Positions 18,360 through 26,560 of a DNA stretch of 64,000 nt are shown here, piece by piece. How positions within the stretch are numbered: position 1 is the stretch's first letter; every line of letters starts with the position of its first letter. The position numbers and the translations under genes were made by a program. The stretch lies in contig JAVBNH010000008.1 in assembly GCA_031551635.1 (NCBI GenBank), forward strand, positions 62,001-126,000, written 5' to 3'. Below the pieces are notes generated by a model. The model made no database searches and was not told where the DNA came from. It saw only the letters and a program-made list of their open reading frames with translations. The DNA comes from JAVBNH01 sp031551635. GTDB lineage: Bacteria; Bacillota; Clostridia; Oscillospirales; Acutalibacteraceae.

Positions 18360-19025
18360 TTATTGAATTTTAAGTATTTCTGCAATTATTTCTTTTTCGT
18401 CAATATTACTTGACGAATTCTTAATGCCTTCATATCTTGATTCAAGCATTTTTTTGGTTTTCGCCGTCAATTTTTTTGCTTCTTCGGTGTTTATGCTCTC
18501 TATTTCACCGAAATAGTAGTAATGCGCATCGCGTGTATTTTCTTTCCCGTCATAATAAGCGCTGATGGCAAGATAAGTAAAACGAGCGTCTGAAGAAGTC
18601 GTTTCCCTTTCAATATAAAAGCCGTTTTCGCAAAGAAACTGTCTGACCTCAAATGCATGTGACATCGGCTGCAATATGAGATGAATATGTCGGCTCTTTA
18701 TCCACGCGGCACGTTCAAGTATGACCCGCATCAGTGTTCCACCCATTCCGGCTAAAACAATTTCTTCGGTAAATTCTTGAGGAATACTGTCAAGACCGTC
18801 TGAAAGAATAAGCTGAAAATTATCCTTTACGCGATACTTTTCAAATGTTTTCGCGGCGTTCATCAGAGGTTTTTCACCTATATCAGCTGCTATAACATAC
18901 TTTGCTAGATTATTTTCAAGCAAAAACACCGGCAAATATCCGTGGTCTGTGCCCACATCAACAACTTTTTTGTTTTTGTTTATCAGTTCCGCTAGCATTG
19001 AGAGCCTTTTATCAAGCTTTATCAT
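18360..19025 (-). CDS. trmK: tRNA (adenine(22)-N(1))-methyltransferase TrmK
   Basis: The 221-residue Rossmann methyltransferase has SAM-binding motif I VVDVGTDHGYLPVFLL (about 20-35) and the EIVLAGMGGTLM loop (about 88-99), both characteristic of TrmK/YqfN. It methylates A22 in the D-loop of tRNA. In Firmicutes it is typically next to nif3, as here with ygjV in between. The start is close after a hairpin that separates it from the DUF1858 gene. Confidence 0.9.
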   Translation of the reverse strand: MIKLDKRLSMLAELINKNKKVVDVGTDHGYLPVFLLENNLAKYVIAADIGEKPLMNAAKTFEKYRVKDNFQLILSDGLDSIPQEFTEEIVLAGMGGTLMRVILERAAWIKSRHIHLILQPMSHAFEVRQFLCENGFYIERETTSSDARFTYLAISAYYDGKENTRDAHYYYFGEIESINTEEAKKLTAKTKKMLESRYEGIKNSSSNIDEKEIIAEILKIQ

Positions 19026-19041
19026 AATTTTCTTTCAAAAT

Positions 19042-19087
19042 CTCAGGATTTCCCGAAATACCTTCGAAAAATCCTGAGTTTTTTTCT
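19042..19087 (+). terminator. Hairpin between DUF1858 and trmK
   Basis: CTCAGGATTT (19042-19051) pairs with AAATCCTGAG (19069-19078). A T-run follows on the plus strand, but the minus strand, where all nearby genes lie, has only ATTTT after the stem. It may act as a weak attenuator on the minus strand. Confidence 0.5.
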
Positions 19088-19089
19088 TT

Positions 19090-19290
19090 TTATGCGTTTT
19101 GCAAGTGCTTATTAATTGATTCAATAAGTTCATCTGCGTCCACACCGTGAGCGAAGCAAGCCTGTTCAATAGTCTCGCTTCTTGCTGAGGGACAGCCCAG
19201 GCAATGCATACCCATATTTAAAAAATACTGTGCTGTTGAACGGTCGGCGTCAAGAATATCACCGATTTTTGAAGATAATTCTGCTTTCAT
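19090..19290 (-). CDS. DUF1858 small redox-type protein
   Basis: The 66-residue protein matches DUF1858 (hybrid-cluster-associated disulfide domain). It has IGDILDADRSTAQYFLNMG, then a CLGC-type pair (MHCLGCPS) and a third Cys (EQACFAHGVD). Such proteins are thought to work in anaerobic redox or Fe-S biology. AAGGATGG precedes the ATG. It lies 35 bp downstream of ileS on the same strand and a hairpin separates it from trmK. Confidence 0.85.
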   Translation of the reverse strand: MKAELSSKIGDILDADRSTAQYFLNMGMHCLGCPSARSETIEQACFAHGVDADELIESINKHLQNA

Positions 19291-19325
19291 TTTATTTTAC
19301 CATCCTTTTTTATAAAATCTATTAT

Positions 19326-22300
19326 TTAAGCTTTTTTAACTGCCAAGCTAACTTCCCTGTCGTTTATGTCAACCGTTTTTTCAAGGTCGCTTTCGATTTT
19401 TCCGTTGATTATAAAGTCGTCGGCTAGCAGCTCGTTTAGAATATAATCCAATTTTGTCTTCAGAGACTCCTCAATAAGCTTATCGTCTGTTTTTACCGCG
19501 ACAATAACCCTCTGCTCGACTGTATACCCTGCTTCCTTTCGGATAATTTGGCATTGTCTTACAACATCTCTTAATATACCCTCTCGCAATAGTTCATCGG
19601 ATATAGTAGTATCAAGCGCGACTGCTCCGAGGTTCGAAAACTCTGAGGACACTATACCCGGCTTCGCTTTTGTCTGCTTAATAAAAAGATCCTTTGTAAA
19701 GCCAGCGTCAAAACCGGCAATAAAAATCTTGTCATCCGAATCAAAGGCTATGACTGCCGCAGACATATCCTGAGTGCTTAGATTTTCAAGCGCAGCCTTC
19801 ATTTTATTAACATCCTGCTTCAAAACAGCTCCCGCGGTTTTGAAATTTACGCTCAGGAAGGCATCCTGTAAGACATCTTGATTTTCGATATATGAAATTT
19901 CCTTAATATTCAGCTCGTCAAGGATATTCTTCTCAAAAACCTTAATTTTATCACTTGTATCATTCTGACAGCAAATATACATTTTGCTTAGCGGCTGCCT
20001 TACTTTGATTTGGTGCTCGTTTCTCAGTCTCATTGCGTTCGCGATAACATCCCTTGCAATGGCGGTCTGCTCAAGAATAAGCTTATCGTCAATACCCTCG
20101 AAAGGCACCGCCCAATCGCTCAGATGCACTGATACCGCGGCGTTTTTATCGACAACTCGGATAAGCTTCTGCCAGATATATTCGCTCATAAAAGGAATTA
20201 TCGGCGCGACGCATTTCACGCAGGTGCCGAGGGCAAAATAGAGCACCCAATAAGCAAGTGTTTTATCTTTAATATCGCCTGTTTTCCAGAAACGGCGGCG
20301 GTTTGTTCTTATATACCAGTTTGAAATATCGTCAACAAATACCTCAAACTCACGGACAAGCTGATAGGTCTTATAATCGTCCATTGACGCCGTAGCGCTC
20401 GCAATAAATTCATTAGTTCGCAGCACGAGCCATTTGTCAGTTGCACTCATAAGCGCGACATCCGGTTTATAGCCAGACAAATCTGGGTTGTCAATGGCGG
20501 CATAGGTCTCGAAAAATGAATATATATTAAAGAAGGATAGCAGCTTGCGCCTCGCCTCGTCACCCAGATGGAAGCCGAAACGAACATCGTTTGCGACAGG
20601 TGCACCGGCATACAAATAACGTATTGTATCCGCGCCGATTTTTTCCGCCGCGTCGTCGAACTTAATCATGAAGCCGCTCTTGTGGAACTTCGAGCCGTCC
20701 TCCTGAACAACAGCGTTGAATGACAGCACCCTCTCGTAAGGGGCTTTATCCTCAAGCACAACGCTCATAAAGAGCATAGAATAGAACCAAAGCCTTACCT
20801 GCTCGCGCATTTCAGTGACCCACTCGGCAGGGAAATTCTTTTTCCATTCTTCCTTATCGGTGAAATAACCGGTGGTTGAGAATGGAACAATGCCCGCGTC
20901 AAGCCAGACATCGCCGATTTCCGAAACACGCCTGACCTCGGTGGAACATTTCGGACAACTTATTGCGATTTCGTCAATAAACGGTCTGTGAAGCTCAGGA
21001 AGAGCGTCAACCGCTTCGGGATTAACAGCTTTTTCTTTCAGCTCCCCTTTTGAGCCGATAACCGTCACCTCGCCGCAGTCCGGACACACATAAAACGGCA
21101 GAGGCATACCGTAATAACGCTTACGCGAAATATTCCAGTCGCCCATATTCTCAAGCCAGTCGAGCATACGCTTACCGTTTGCCTCCGGCTCCCATTTGAC
21201 AGTGTTCGAGGCCTTGATAAGTCTGGGTTTTAGCTCAGCAGTCCTGATATACCAAGCCGGAACCAGCCTGAAAATAACTTCGGTTTTACAGCGCCAGCAA
21301 ACAGGATAGCTGTGCTCATATGGCTCGACTTTATATAGCTTACCGCTATTTTTCAGCTCCTCAAAGCATTCATCGGCAATGGTGTGGCTGTCTTTACCGC
21401 TCATGAAGCCAAAGCCGTCAAGGAAAATACCCATATCGTCAACCGGCATAAGCTTGGGCAGCCCTAAGCGTTGTCCGAGCTCGAAATCCTCAACGCCGCA
21501 GCCTGGCGCGATATGAACAACACCAGTGCCCTCGTCGGCAGCAACATCCTCCCATGCGACTATTACATGCTCCACCTCTGACTGAGCCTTGAATTCGGGG
21601 AAGCAGGTATCGTAATGCAGACCGATTAACTCCTCACCTTTGAAAACGCGCAGAACCTCAAGCTTGTCGTCGCCGAGGTATTTTATTGCGTTTTTCGCGA
21701 GGAATAGCGTCTGGTCGTCACTTTTTATTTTTACTTCGGCATAATCAATTTCAGGATTCACAGCTAGCGCGACATTAGAGGAGAGCGTCCACGGTGTGGT
21801 CGTCCACGCGAGGATTTTTGAATTTTTTTCTTTTATAGGAAGCTTGAAAAATACAGAATTATGCGTAACCTGCTTATATGAACCGGTCATTTCATGCTCT
21901 GAGAGCGAGGTGCCGCACCTAGGGCACCAAGGCATCGGGCGATATTCGCGCTCAATCCAGCCGTTCTTATGACATGTTTGTAAAAAATGCCAGATTCCCT
22001 GAATATTCGCGTCAGTATGTGTGTAATAGGAATTATCCCAGTCCATCCACTGCCCGAGCCGCTTTGACTGCTCGGTAATAATTCCCGAATATTTTTCAAC
22101 CCTCTCAACACATTTACGTGTAAAGTTATCCATGCCGAAGCTCTCAATATCGCGCTTAGTTTTAAAACCAAGGTCTTTTTCAACCTCAACCTCAACCCAG
22201 AGCCCCTGCGCGTCAAAGCCGTTCTGGCAACGGCAATCATAACCGCGCATATATTTATAGCGAATAAACATATCCTTAAGTGAGCGGCCCCACGCGTGGT

Positions 22301-22463
22301 GAACGCCCATGGCATTATTCGCCGTTATCGGTCCGTCAAGAAAACGAAAACGCTCGTTACCCCTGTTTTTTTCGGTGCGTTTATTAAAGCAATCGTTTTC
22401 TTCCCAAAACCGCATCATATCATGTTCCATCTCAATGAAACTGAATTTTCCGTTTTCAGACAT
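19326..22463 (-). CDS. ileS: Isoleucyl-tRNA synthetase, divergent signature-motif clade
   Basis: The 1045-residue class I synthetase has catalytic, editing and anticodon-binding regions in normal order: CP1 editing domain with LAWTTTPWTLSSN (about 207-219), zinc cysteines WCPRCGTS, CPDCGE and CPKCST. The HIGH signature reads GVHHAWGR and the KMSKS loop reads KFHKS. I recall a clade of IleRS with HHAWGR and MHKS-type signatures, so these are probably lineage features. The large size and C-terminal domain fit the type 2 (eukaryote-like) IleRS group, which is often mupirocin tolerant. No T-box is seen in the 83-bp leader. Confidence 0.92.
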   Translation of the reverse strand: MSENGKFSFIEMEHDMMRFWEENDCFNKRTEKNRGNERFRFLDGPITANNAMGVHHAWGRSLKDMFIRYKYMRGYDCRCQNGFDAQGLWVEVEVEKDLGFKTKRDIESFGMDNFTRKCVERVEKYSGIITEQSKRLGQWMDWDNSYYTHTDANIQGIWHFLQTCHKNGWIEREYRPMPWCPRCGTSLSEHEMTGSYKQVTHNSVFFKLPIKEKNSKILAWTTTPWTLSSNVALAVNPEIDYAEVKIKSDDQTLFLAKNAIKYLGDDKLEVLRVFKGEELIGLHYDTCFPEFKAQSEVEHVIVAWEDVAADEGTGVVHIAPGCGVEDFELGQRLGLPKLMPVDDMGIFLDGFGFMSGKDSHTIADECFEELKNSGKLYKVEPYEHSYPVCWRCKTEVIFRLVPAWYIRTAELKPRLIKASNTVKWEPEANGKRMLDWLENMGDWNISRKRYYGMPLPFYVCPDCGEVTVIGSKGELKEKAVNPEAVDALPELHRPFIDEIAISCPKCSTEVRRVSEIGDVWLDAGIVPFSTTGYFTDKEEWKKNFPAEWVTEMREQVRLWFYSMLFMSVVLEDKAPYERVLSFNAVVQEDGSKFHKSGFMIKFDDAAEKIGADTIRYLYAGAPVANDVRFGFHLGDEARRKLLSFFNIYSFFETYAAIDNPDLSGYKPDVALMSATDKWLVLRTNEFIASATASMDDYKTYQLVREFEVFVDDISNWYIRTNRRRFWKTGDIKDKTLAYWVLYFALGTCVKCVAPIIPFMSEYIWQKLIRVVDKNAAVSVHLSDWAVPFEGIDDKLILEQTAIARDVIANAMRLRNEHQIKVRQPLSKMYICCQNDTSDKIKVFEKNILDELNIKEISYIENQDVLQDAFLSVNFKTAGAVLKQDVNKMKAALENLSTQDMSAAVIAFDSDDKIFIAGFDAGFTKDLFIKQTKAKPGIVSSEFSNLGAVALDTTISDELLREGILRDVVRQCQIIRKEAGYTVEQRVIVAVKTDDKLIEESLKTKLDYILNELLADDFIINGKIESDLEKTVDINDREVSLAVKKA

Positions 22464-22546
22464 CAGTATACCCCCAAAGAATTATTCTCTATTAACAATT
22501 ATATCACCCGCAACCGTATTTTAAGACAGTTTAGTGACAAGAAATT

Positions 22547-23521
22547 TTAAGTGTAATCGTCAAAATTGTCCTCGCGTGACTTGTGCGGTTTTTTTGTTAC
22601 CGATTCGGCAACAATAAATGTCGGTCTGTCTTGAATTTCAAGATAGGAACGCGAAATATATTCGCCCATAATTCCGATAAAAAACATTACTAAGCCGCCT
22701 ACAAAAAAGATAACACCGATTAAAGCACTGAAACCATATGCGTACTCAGGCGAAAGTAATGACCTGATTAGTGAATAAATCAGAGCCGCAAAGCCAAAAA
22801 AGCCTGAGAGTATGCCGGTATATAATGATATTCGCAGCGGTGCGGTGGTGAAGCCCAAAATACCGTCAAGCGCGTATTTCGAGAGTTTTTTCAGCGACCA
22901 TTTTGTTGTTCCCGCGACACGTTCGATATTTTCCTGCTCAAACCATTCTGTTTTAAAACCGATCCAGCTGAAAATACCCTTTGAAAAACGTATATGCTCA
23001 GGAAGAGAGAGAATTGCGTCAATTACAACTCTTTTCATAATTCGGTAATCGGTGGCGTTGTTATTTATCTTGACCTGTGAGACCTTGTTGACAACATTAT
23101 AAAAATTACCGGATAAAAAACTGCGCAGCTTTGACTCGCCTGTTCTGTTTGTCCGCCTTGTCGCGGCGACAAAAACATCATCGTTTTCGAGAGCCTTCAG
23201 CATTCCCGGAATCAGATGCGGGTTGTGCTGTAAATCCGCGTCAATCAACCCCACTAGCTCGCTGTCAGCGTTTGAAAGCCCCGCTAGCATAGCCGCTTCC
23301 TTTCCGAAATTGCGCGAAAAGGAGATATATTCAACAATACTGCTTTTTTTTGCAAGCGCGCGAAGAATTTCAAGCGTTGCGTCAGTGCTGCCGTCATCGA
23401 CAAAAAGCAGCTTGAAGGAATATTCCGGCAAACCCTTAATTATACCCGATAATTCCTTAAAAAATAAGGGAATTGATTCGGATTCGTTAAAACACGGTAC
23501 AACAATTGTGACAGTTTTCAT
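22547..23521 (-). CDS. GtrB-like polyprenyl-phosphate glycosyltransferase (GT2)
   Basis: The 324-residue GT-A glycosyltransferase has VPCFNESESIPLFF at the N-terminus, nucleotide-binding FVDDGSTDAT and the catalytic metal site LIDADLQHN (about 92-100). Two transmembrane helices lie near the C-terminus (about 230-300). This layout is that of GtrB/DPM1-like enzymes that move glucose or another sugar from a nucleotide donor to undecaprenyl phosphate on the inner membrane face. TAGGAG precedes the ATG. No partner flippase or polymer gene is adjacent, so the final glycan is unknown. Confidence 0.85.
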   Translation of the reverse strand: MKTVTIVVPCFNESESIPLFFKELSGIIKGLPEYSFKLLFVDDGSTDATLEILRALAKKSSIVEYISFSRNFGKEAAMLAGLSNADSELVGLIDADLQHNPHLIPGMLKALENDDVFVAATRRTNRTGESKLRSFLSGNFYNVVNKVSQVKINNNATDYRIMKRVVIDAILSLPEHIRFSKGIFSWIGFKTEWFEQENIERVAGTTKWSLKKLSKYALDGILGFTTAPLRISLYTGILSGFFGFAALIYSLIRSLLSPEYAYGFSALIGVIFFVGGLVMFFIGIMGEYISRSYLEIQDRPTFIVAESVTKKPHKSREDNFDDYT

Positions 23522-23565
23522 GATTTAACTCCTAAATTCTTTTACATGATAAAATACATTATTAT

Positions 23566-23594
23566 ACTATACCACATTATGCAGTAAAAAACAA
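23566..23594 (-). promoter_or_regulatory. Promoter for the GT2 gene
   Basis: On the minus strand TTGTTT (23594-23589), a 17-nt spacer and TATAGT (23571-23566) lie 45 bp upstream of the GT2 start. Confidence 0.45.
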
Positions 23595-23657
23595 ACATTA
23601 TTTCACTATAAATGCTAAATTTTTCATGTATTTACAATTTTTTTATAATTGTACAAA

Positions 23658-23752
23658 TTTTGTGATGTAATTCGTGTGTAAAAAGAAAAAATACACAAAA
23701 AAAATCACAAAAGTAAACTTTTGCAACTATATCAATTTGCTTTAATTGATAT
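23658..23752. other. Run of three inverted repeats in the GT2-helD intergenic region
   Basis: The 363-bp gap between the divergent GT2 and helD genes holds successive AT-rich palindromes. TTTTGTGAT/ATCACAAAA (23658-23666 with 23704-23712) nests a GTGTGTA/TACACA stem. CAAAAGT/ACTTTTG lies at 23708-23723 and ATATCAATT/AATTGATAT at 23729-23752. They precede the likely helD promoter and may be operators. Confidence 0.5.
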
Positions 23753-23799
23753 AACAATCATAGCATATCCAGCCGCAAAAGTCAAGGATTATGACAAAA

Positions 23800-23828
23800 T
23801 TGAAATATGTTGTTTTAGGCTTTACAAA
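23800..23828 (+). promoter_or_regulatory. Probable helD promoter
   Basis: TTGAAA (23800-23805), a 17-nt spacer and TACAAA (23823-23828) lie 56 bp before the helD ATG. Confidence 0.45.
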
Positions 23829-23884
23829 GGCGAAAAAATTGTTTATATTATTAAGATAGTCTTTAAAAAGGATTTGATATTATT

Positions 23885-26035
23885 ATGGGTGACGCAAGCC
23901 GCGAATTTGAAGAAAAAAGGCTCAGTGAAACCGTTGCTTTTATAGACGGCGAGATTGACAGGCTTGGCAATTTGCAAAAATCAAATATTCAAACAGCGAT
24001 GAAAACCGGTAGAAAATTCGCTGACGACAGCCCTTACGGCGCGGTTTATCCCGACCAGGGCTATTATACGCTGCAGGAGGATTTAGGGCGCGAAATAGCC
24101 TCATACGAGCAGGCTAAAACCGATTGCGCAATGCTTAAGAGGTTGAAGCTTAATCCTTATTTTGCCAGAATTGACTTTAAAAGGGAGAACAGTTCTAGCG
24201 AAAACATTTATTATATCGGTCTTAAGAATCTCATTGATAAAAATACACACAAGACACTCGTTTGTGACTGGCGCGCGCCTGTCGCTGAGCTATTTTATAA
24301 TGATTTTGAAAAAATCGGTTATTTTGACGCCCCAATAGGGCGCATTTCAGGTGAGATACTTCTTAACAGACAATATAAATTTGAGAACGGCGTTCTTACA
24401 AGATATTTCGACACCGACATGAAAATCAATGACGAGATTTTACAAGTAGTGCTTTCACAGGAATCTCAGGACAAACTCAAGGTTATCGTCAACAGTATTC
24501 AAAAAGAGCAAAATACTGCGATACGGTATTCTTCGAATGAAAATATTATTATTTTCGGACCGGCTGGCAGCGGAAAAACCTCTATAGGACTTCACCGTGT
24601 CGCCTATCTTCTCTACCATAACCGGCATAATCTTCAGTCTCGCGAAATCATGCTTTTTACAAACAGCAATATTTTTTCTTCATATATCGCGGATATTATC
24701 CCAGAGCTTGGCGAAAATGATATTGTCAAAACAGACTTTTTCGATATAATTTTAGCTAATTTTGACAGTCAGTTTAAAATATACGATTACTATGAAATGT
24801 CCAACAATCTACTCTCAAAGAATAATGCCCAGCGAAAATCAGAGATTAAAATTAAATTTTCAAATGAGTTTATTCGTTATATTGAGGAAAATACTGTCAT
24901 CAATGCCTTTGAATGCAAGGATATAACCGTTTTCGGTCACGAAATAATGAATAAGGAAGAAATTCTTCATCGATTTACCGGCGATACCGAATTTAATCAC
25001 GCTCAGAAGATTGAGCGGATTATCAGTATATGCACTGACGAAATCGAGCACTATTTTGTGCAGAATCAGGCGTTGATTATGTCAGAAATTGAAGCTGTCG
25101 CCGACCCTGTTGACGATTTCAAGGAGATTTACCGCTCCTGCCGCAGACGCACGAAGCATCAGGCTAAAATAGACCTATATTCAAGCTTCGCAATCAATGA
25201 AATCCGCTTATATCAAAGGTTTTTGAAAAGCTACTGCATTGATAACAGCTGTACTGAAATCTATAAAAGAACGGCTTCCCTTTTGAATGAAAACAAGGTT
25301 AAATACGAGGATGCGCTGGCAGTTTTATATATAAAAATCCTTCTTGGGACAATAAAAAAATTTAAGCAGCCCAAGCATATTTTAATTGATGAGGCTCAGG
25401 ATATTTGTGCCTTACAGCATAAAATCATCACAAAAATATGCGATAAAAGCAAATTCACCCTGCTCGCGGACATAAATCAAGGCGTTTTACCCGAAATTAA
25501 CATGACCTCAAAAGAAGAGCTTTTGAATATTTACGGCGCCAGGGCAATCAACCTTTCAAAAAGCTTCCGTTCAACAAGGCAGATAAATGAAGTCGCGCTG
25601 AGACTTCTGCAGGGTGAAAAATATGATATTTTTGAGCGTGAGGGCGAAAAGGTTGAGTTTCTCGAAGGTATGGATTCGGCAAAGGCGATTTTATCTCTGA
25701 TTGAAAGCGGAAAGCTAAGAGGAAAGTCGACTTGCATAGTCACAAAAAGTATTTCGCAAGCGCAAAATTTATACGCTCAACTGTATGAGAAAAATAAAAA
25801 AATAAAACTCCTCGACGACAGAAGCGAGGAGTTCAGCGACGGAATTATGGTTGTTCCGCTTATTTTTACCAAGGGTCTGGAATTTGACAATGTGATTATA
25901 GCGGATGCCGACAAGCTTTGCGAAAACCTCGAGGAAAACAGGCGAATTCTTTATTTGATGGTCACCCGCGCACTGCATAGGCTTTTTGTAATTTTCAAAG
26001 AAAAAGCTCCTTATAATGCTCTAAATCATGATTGA
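23885..26035 (+). CDS. helD: HelD-type superfamily I helicase (RNA polymerase recycling motor)
   Basis: The 716-residue protein has an N-terminal coiled-coil arm (about 1-100), then the HelD hallmark block PYFARIDF, YIGLKNL and DWRAPVAELFY (about 97-140). The Walker A loop GPAGSGKTSIGLHR is near residue 225, LIDEAQDIC is Walker B/motif II (about residue 500) and the C-terminal helicase motifs follow (SFRSTRQINE, TKGLEFDNVII, VTRAL). HelD removes stalled RNA polymerase from DNA using ATP. Length is a little below the usual 770. AAAAGGATTTG precedes the ATG. Its 3' end overlaps the convergent ppa gene by 41 bp. Confidence 0.85.
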   Translation: MGDASREFEEKRLSETVAFIDGEIDRLGNLQKSNIQTAMKTGRKFADDSPYGAVYPDQGYYTLQEDLGREIASYEQAKTDCAMLKRLKLNPYFARIDFKRENSSSENIYYIGLKNLIDKNTHKTLVCDWRAPVAELFYNDFEKIGYFDAPIGRISGEILLNRQYKFENGVLTRYFDTDMKINDEILQVVLSQESQDKLKVIVNSIQKEQNTAIRYSSNENIIIFGPAGSGKTSIGLHRVAYLLYHNRHNLQSREIMLFTNSNIFSSYIADIIPELGENDIVKTDFFDIILANFDSQFKIYDYYEMSNNLLSKNNAQRKSEIKIKFSNEFIRYIEENTVINAFECKDITVFGHEIMNKEEILHRFTGDTEFNHAQKIERIISICTDEIEHYFVQNQALIMSEIEAVADPVDDFKEIYRSCRRRTKHQAKIDLYSSFAINEIRLYQRFLKSYCIDNSCTEIYKRTASLLNENKVKYEDALAVLYIKILLGTIKKFKQPKHILIDEAQDICALQHKIITKICDKSKFTLLADINQGVLPEINMTSKEELLNIYGARAINLSKSFRSTRQINEVALRLLQGEKYDIFEREGEKVEFLEGMDSAKAILSLIESGKLRGKSTCIVTKSISQAQNLYAQLYEKNKKIKLLDDRSEEFSDGIMVVPLIFTKGLEFDNVIIADADKLCENLEENRRILYLMVTRALHRLFVIFKEKAPYNALNHD

Positions 26036-26522
26036 TAATTTCAATAGCCGCCGAGACGCCAAGTGCTTCGTCTATGGCGGTTTTTTTATTTTCGAGAGCT
26101 TTATAAACCGTGAAAAAATGCTTCATTTCGTCAAAAATATGCCGAGGCAGCTCGCTTATTGAGTGATAAGAATTATACATCGGGTCTTCGAAGGGAATGG
26201 CAATGATTTTGTAATCCATATCGCCGTCATCTATCATTGAAATAACTCCGATAGGGTAACATCTGACTAGTGAATATGGCGTTATTGATTCAGAGCATAG
26301 CACCAGCACGTCAAGCGGGTCGCCGTCGTCCGCGAAGGTGCGCGGAATAAAGCCGTAATTTGCCGGATAATGCGTGGAGGTATACAAAACGCGGTCGAGC
26401 ATAAGTATTCCTGTGTCCTTGTCCAGCTCATACTTAACCTTGCCGTTTTTCGTAATTTCGATTACGGCAACAAAATCCATAGCCGTAATCCTATCCGCAG
26501 CAATATCATGCCAAATATTCAT
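25995..26522 (-). CDS. ppa: Soluble inorganic pyrophosphatase (family I)
   Basis: The 175-residue enzyme has the family I signature DDGDPLDVLVL with its metal-binding aspartates (about 65-75), preceded by NYGFIPRTF (about 55-63). VISMIDDGDMDYKIIAI carries further metal ligands. It hydrolyses pyrophosphate to phosphate and drives biosynthetic reactions. It lies 38 bp downstream of pyk. The leader contains four AGGA-bearing heptamers, the closest of which probably serves as ribosome site. The last 14 codons overlap the 3' end of helD on the opposite strand. Confidence 0.92.
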   Translation of the reverse strand: MNIWHDIAADRITAMDFVAVIEITKNGKVKYELDKDTGILMLDRVLYTSTHYPANYGFIPRTFADDGDPLDVLVLCSESITPYSLVRCYPIGVISMIDDGDMDYKIIAIPFEDPMYNSYHSISELPRHIFDEMKHFFTVYKALENKKTAIDEALGVSAAIEIINHDLEHYKELFL

Positions 26523-26528
26523 TAAAAA

Positions 26529-26556
26529 CCTAACTCCTATATCCTAAATCCTATCT
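26529..26556. repeat. Heptanucleotide tandem array, CCTANNT type
   Basis: Four exact-length units CCTAACT, CCTATAT, CCTAAAT and CCTATCT run end to end in the pyk-ppa spacer. On the minus strand each unit carries TAGG, so the ppa leader has a ladder of Shine-Dalgarno-like cores at 7-nt steps. The unit length equals that of the TCTAG arrays but the sequence differs. Confidence 0.75.
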
Positions 26557-26560
26557 GCTT

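Noticed and set aside
19042..19087. Strong intrinsic terminator ending the DUF1858 transcript
   Set aside because: The T-run is on the plus strand; on the gene strand only ATTTT follows, so full termination is doubtful.
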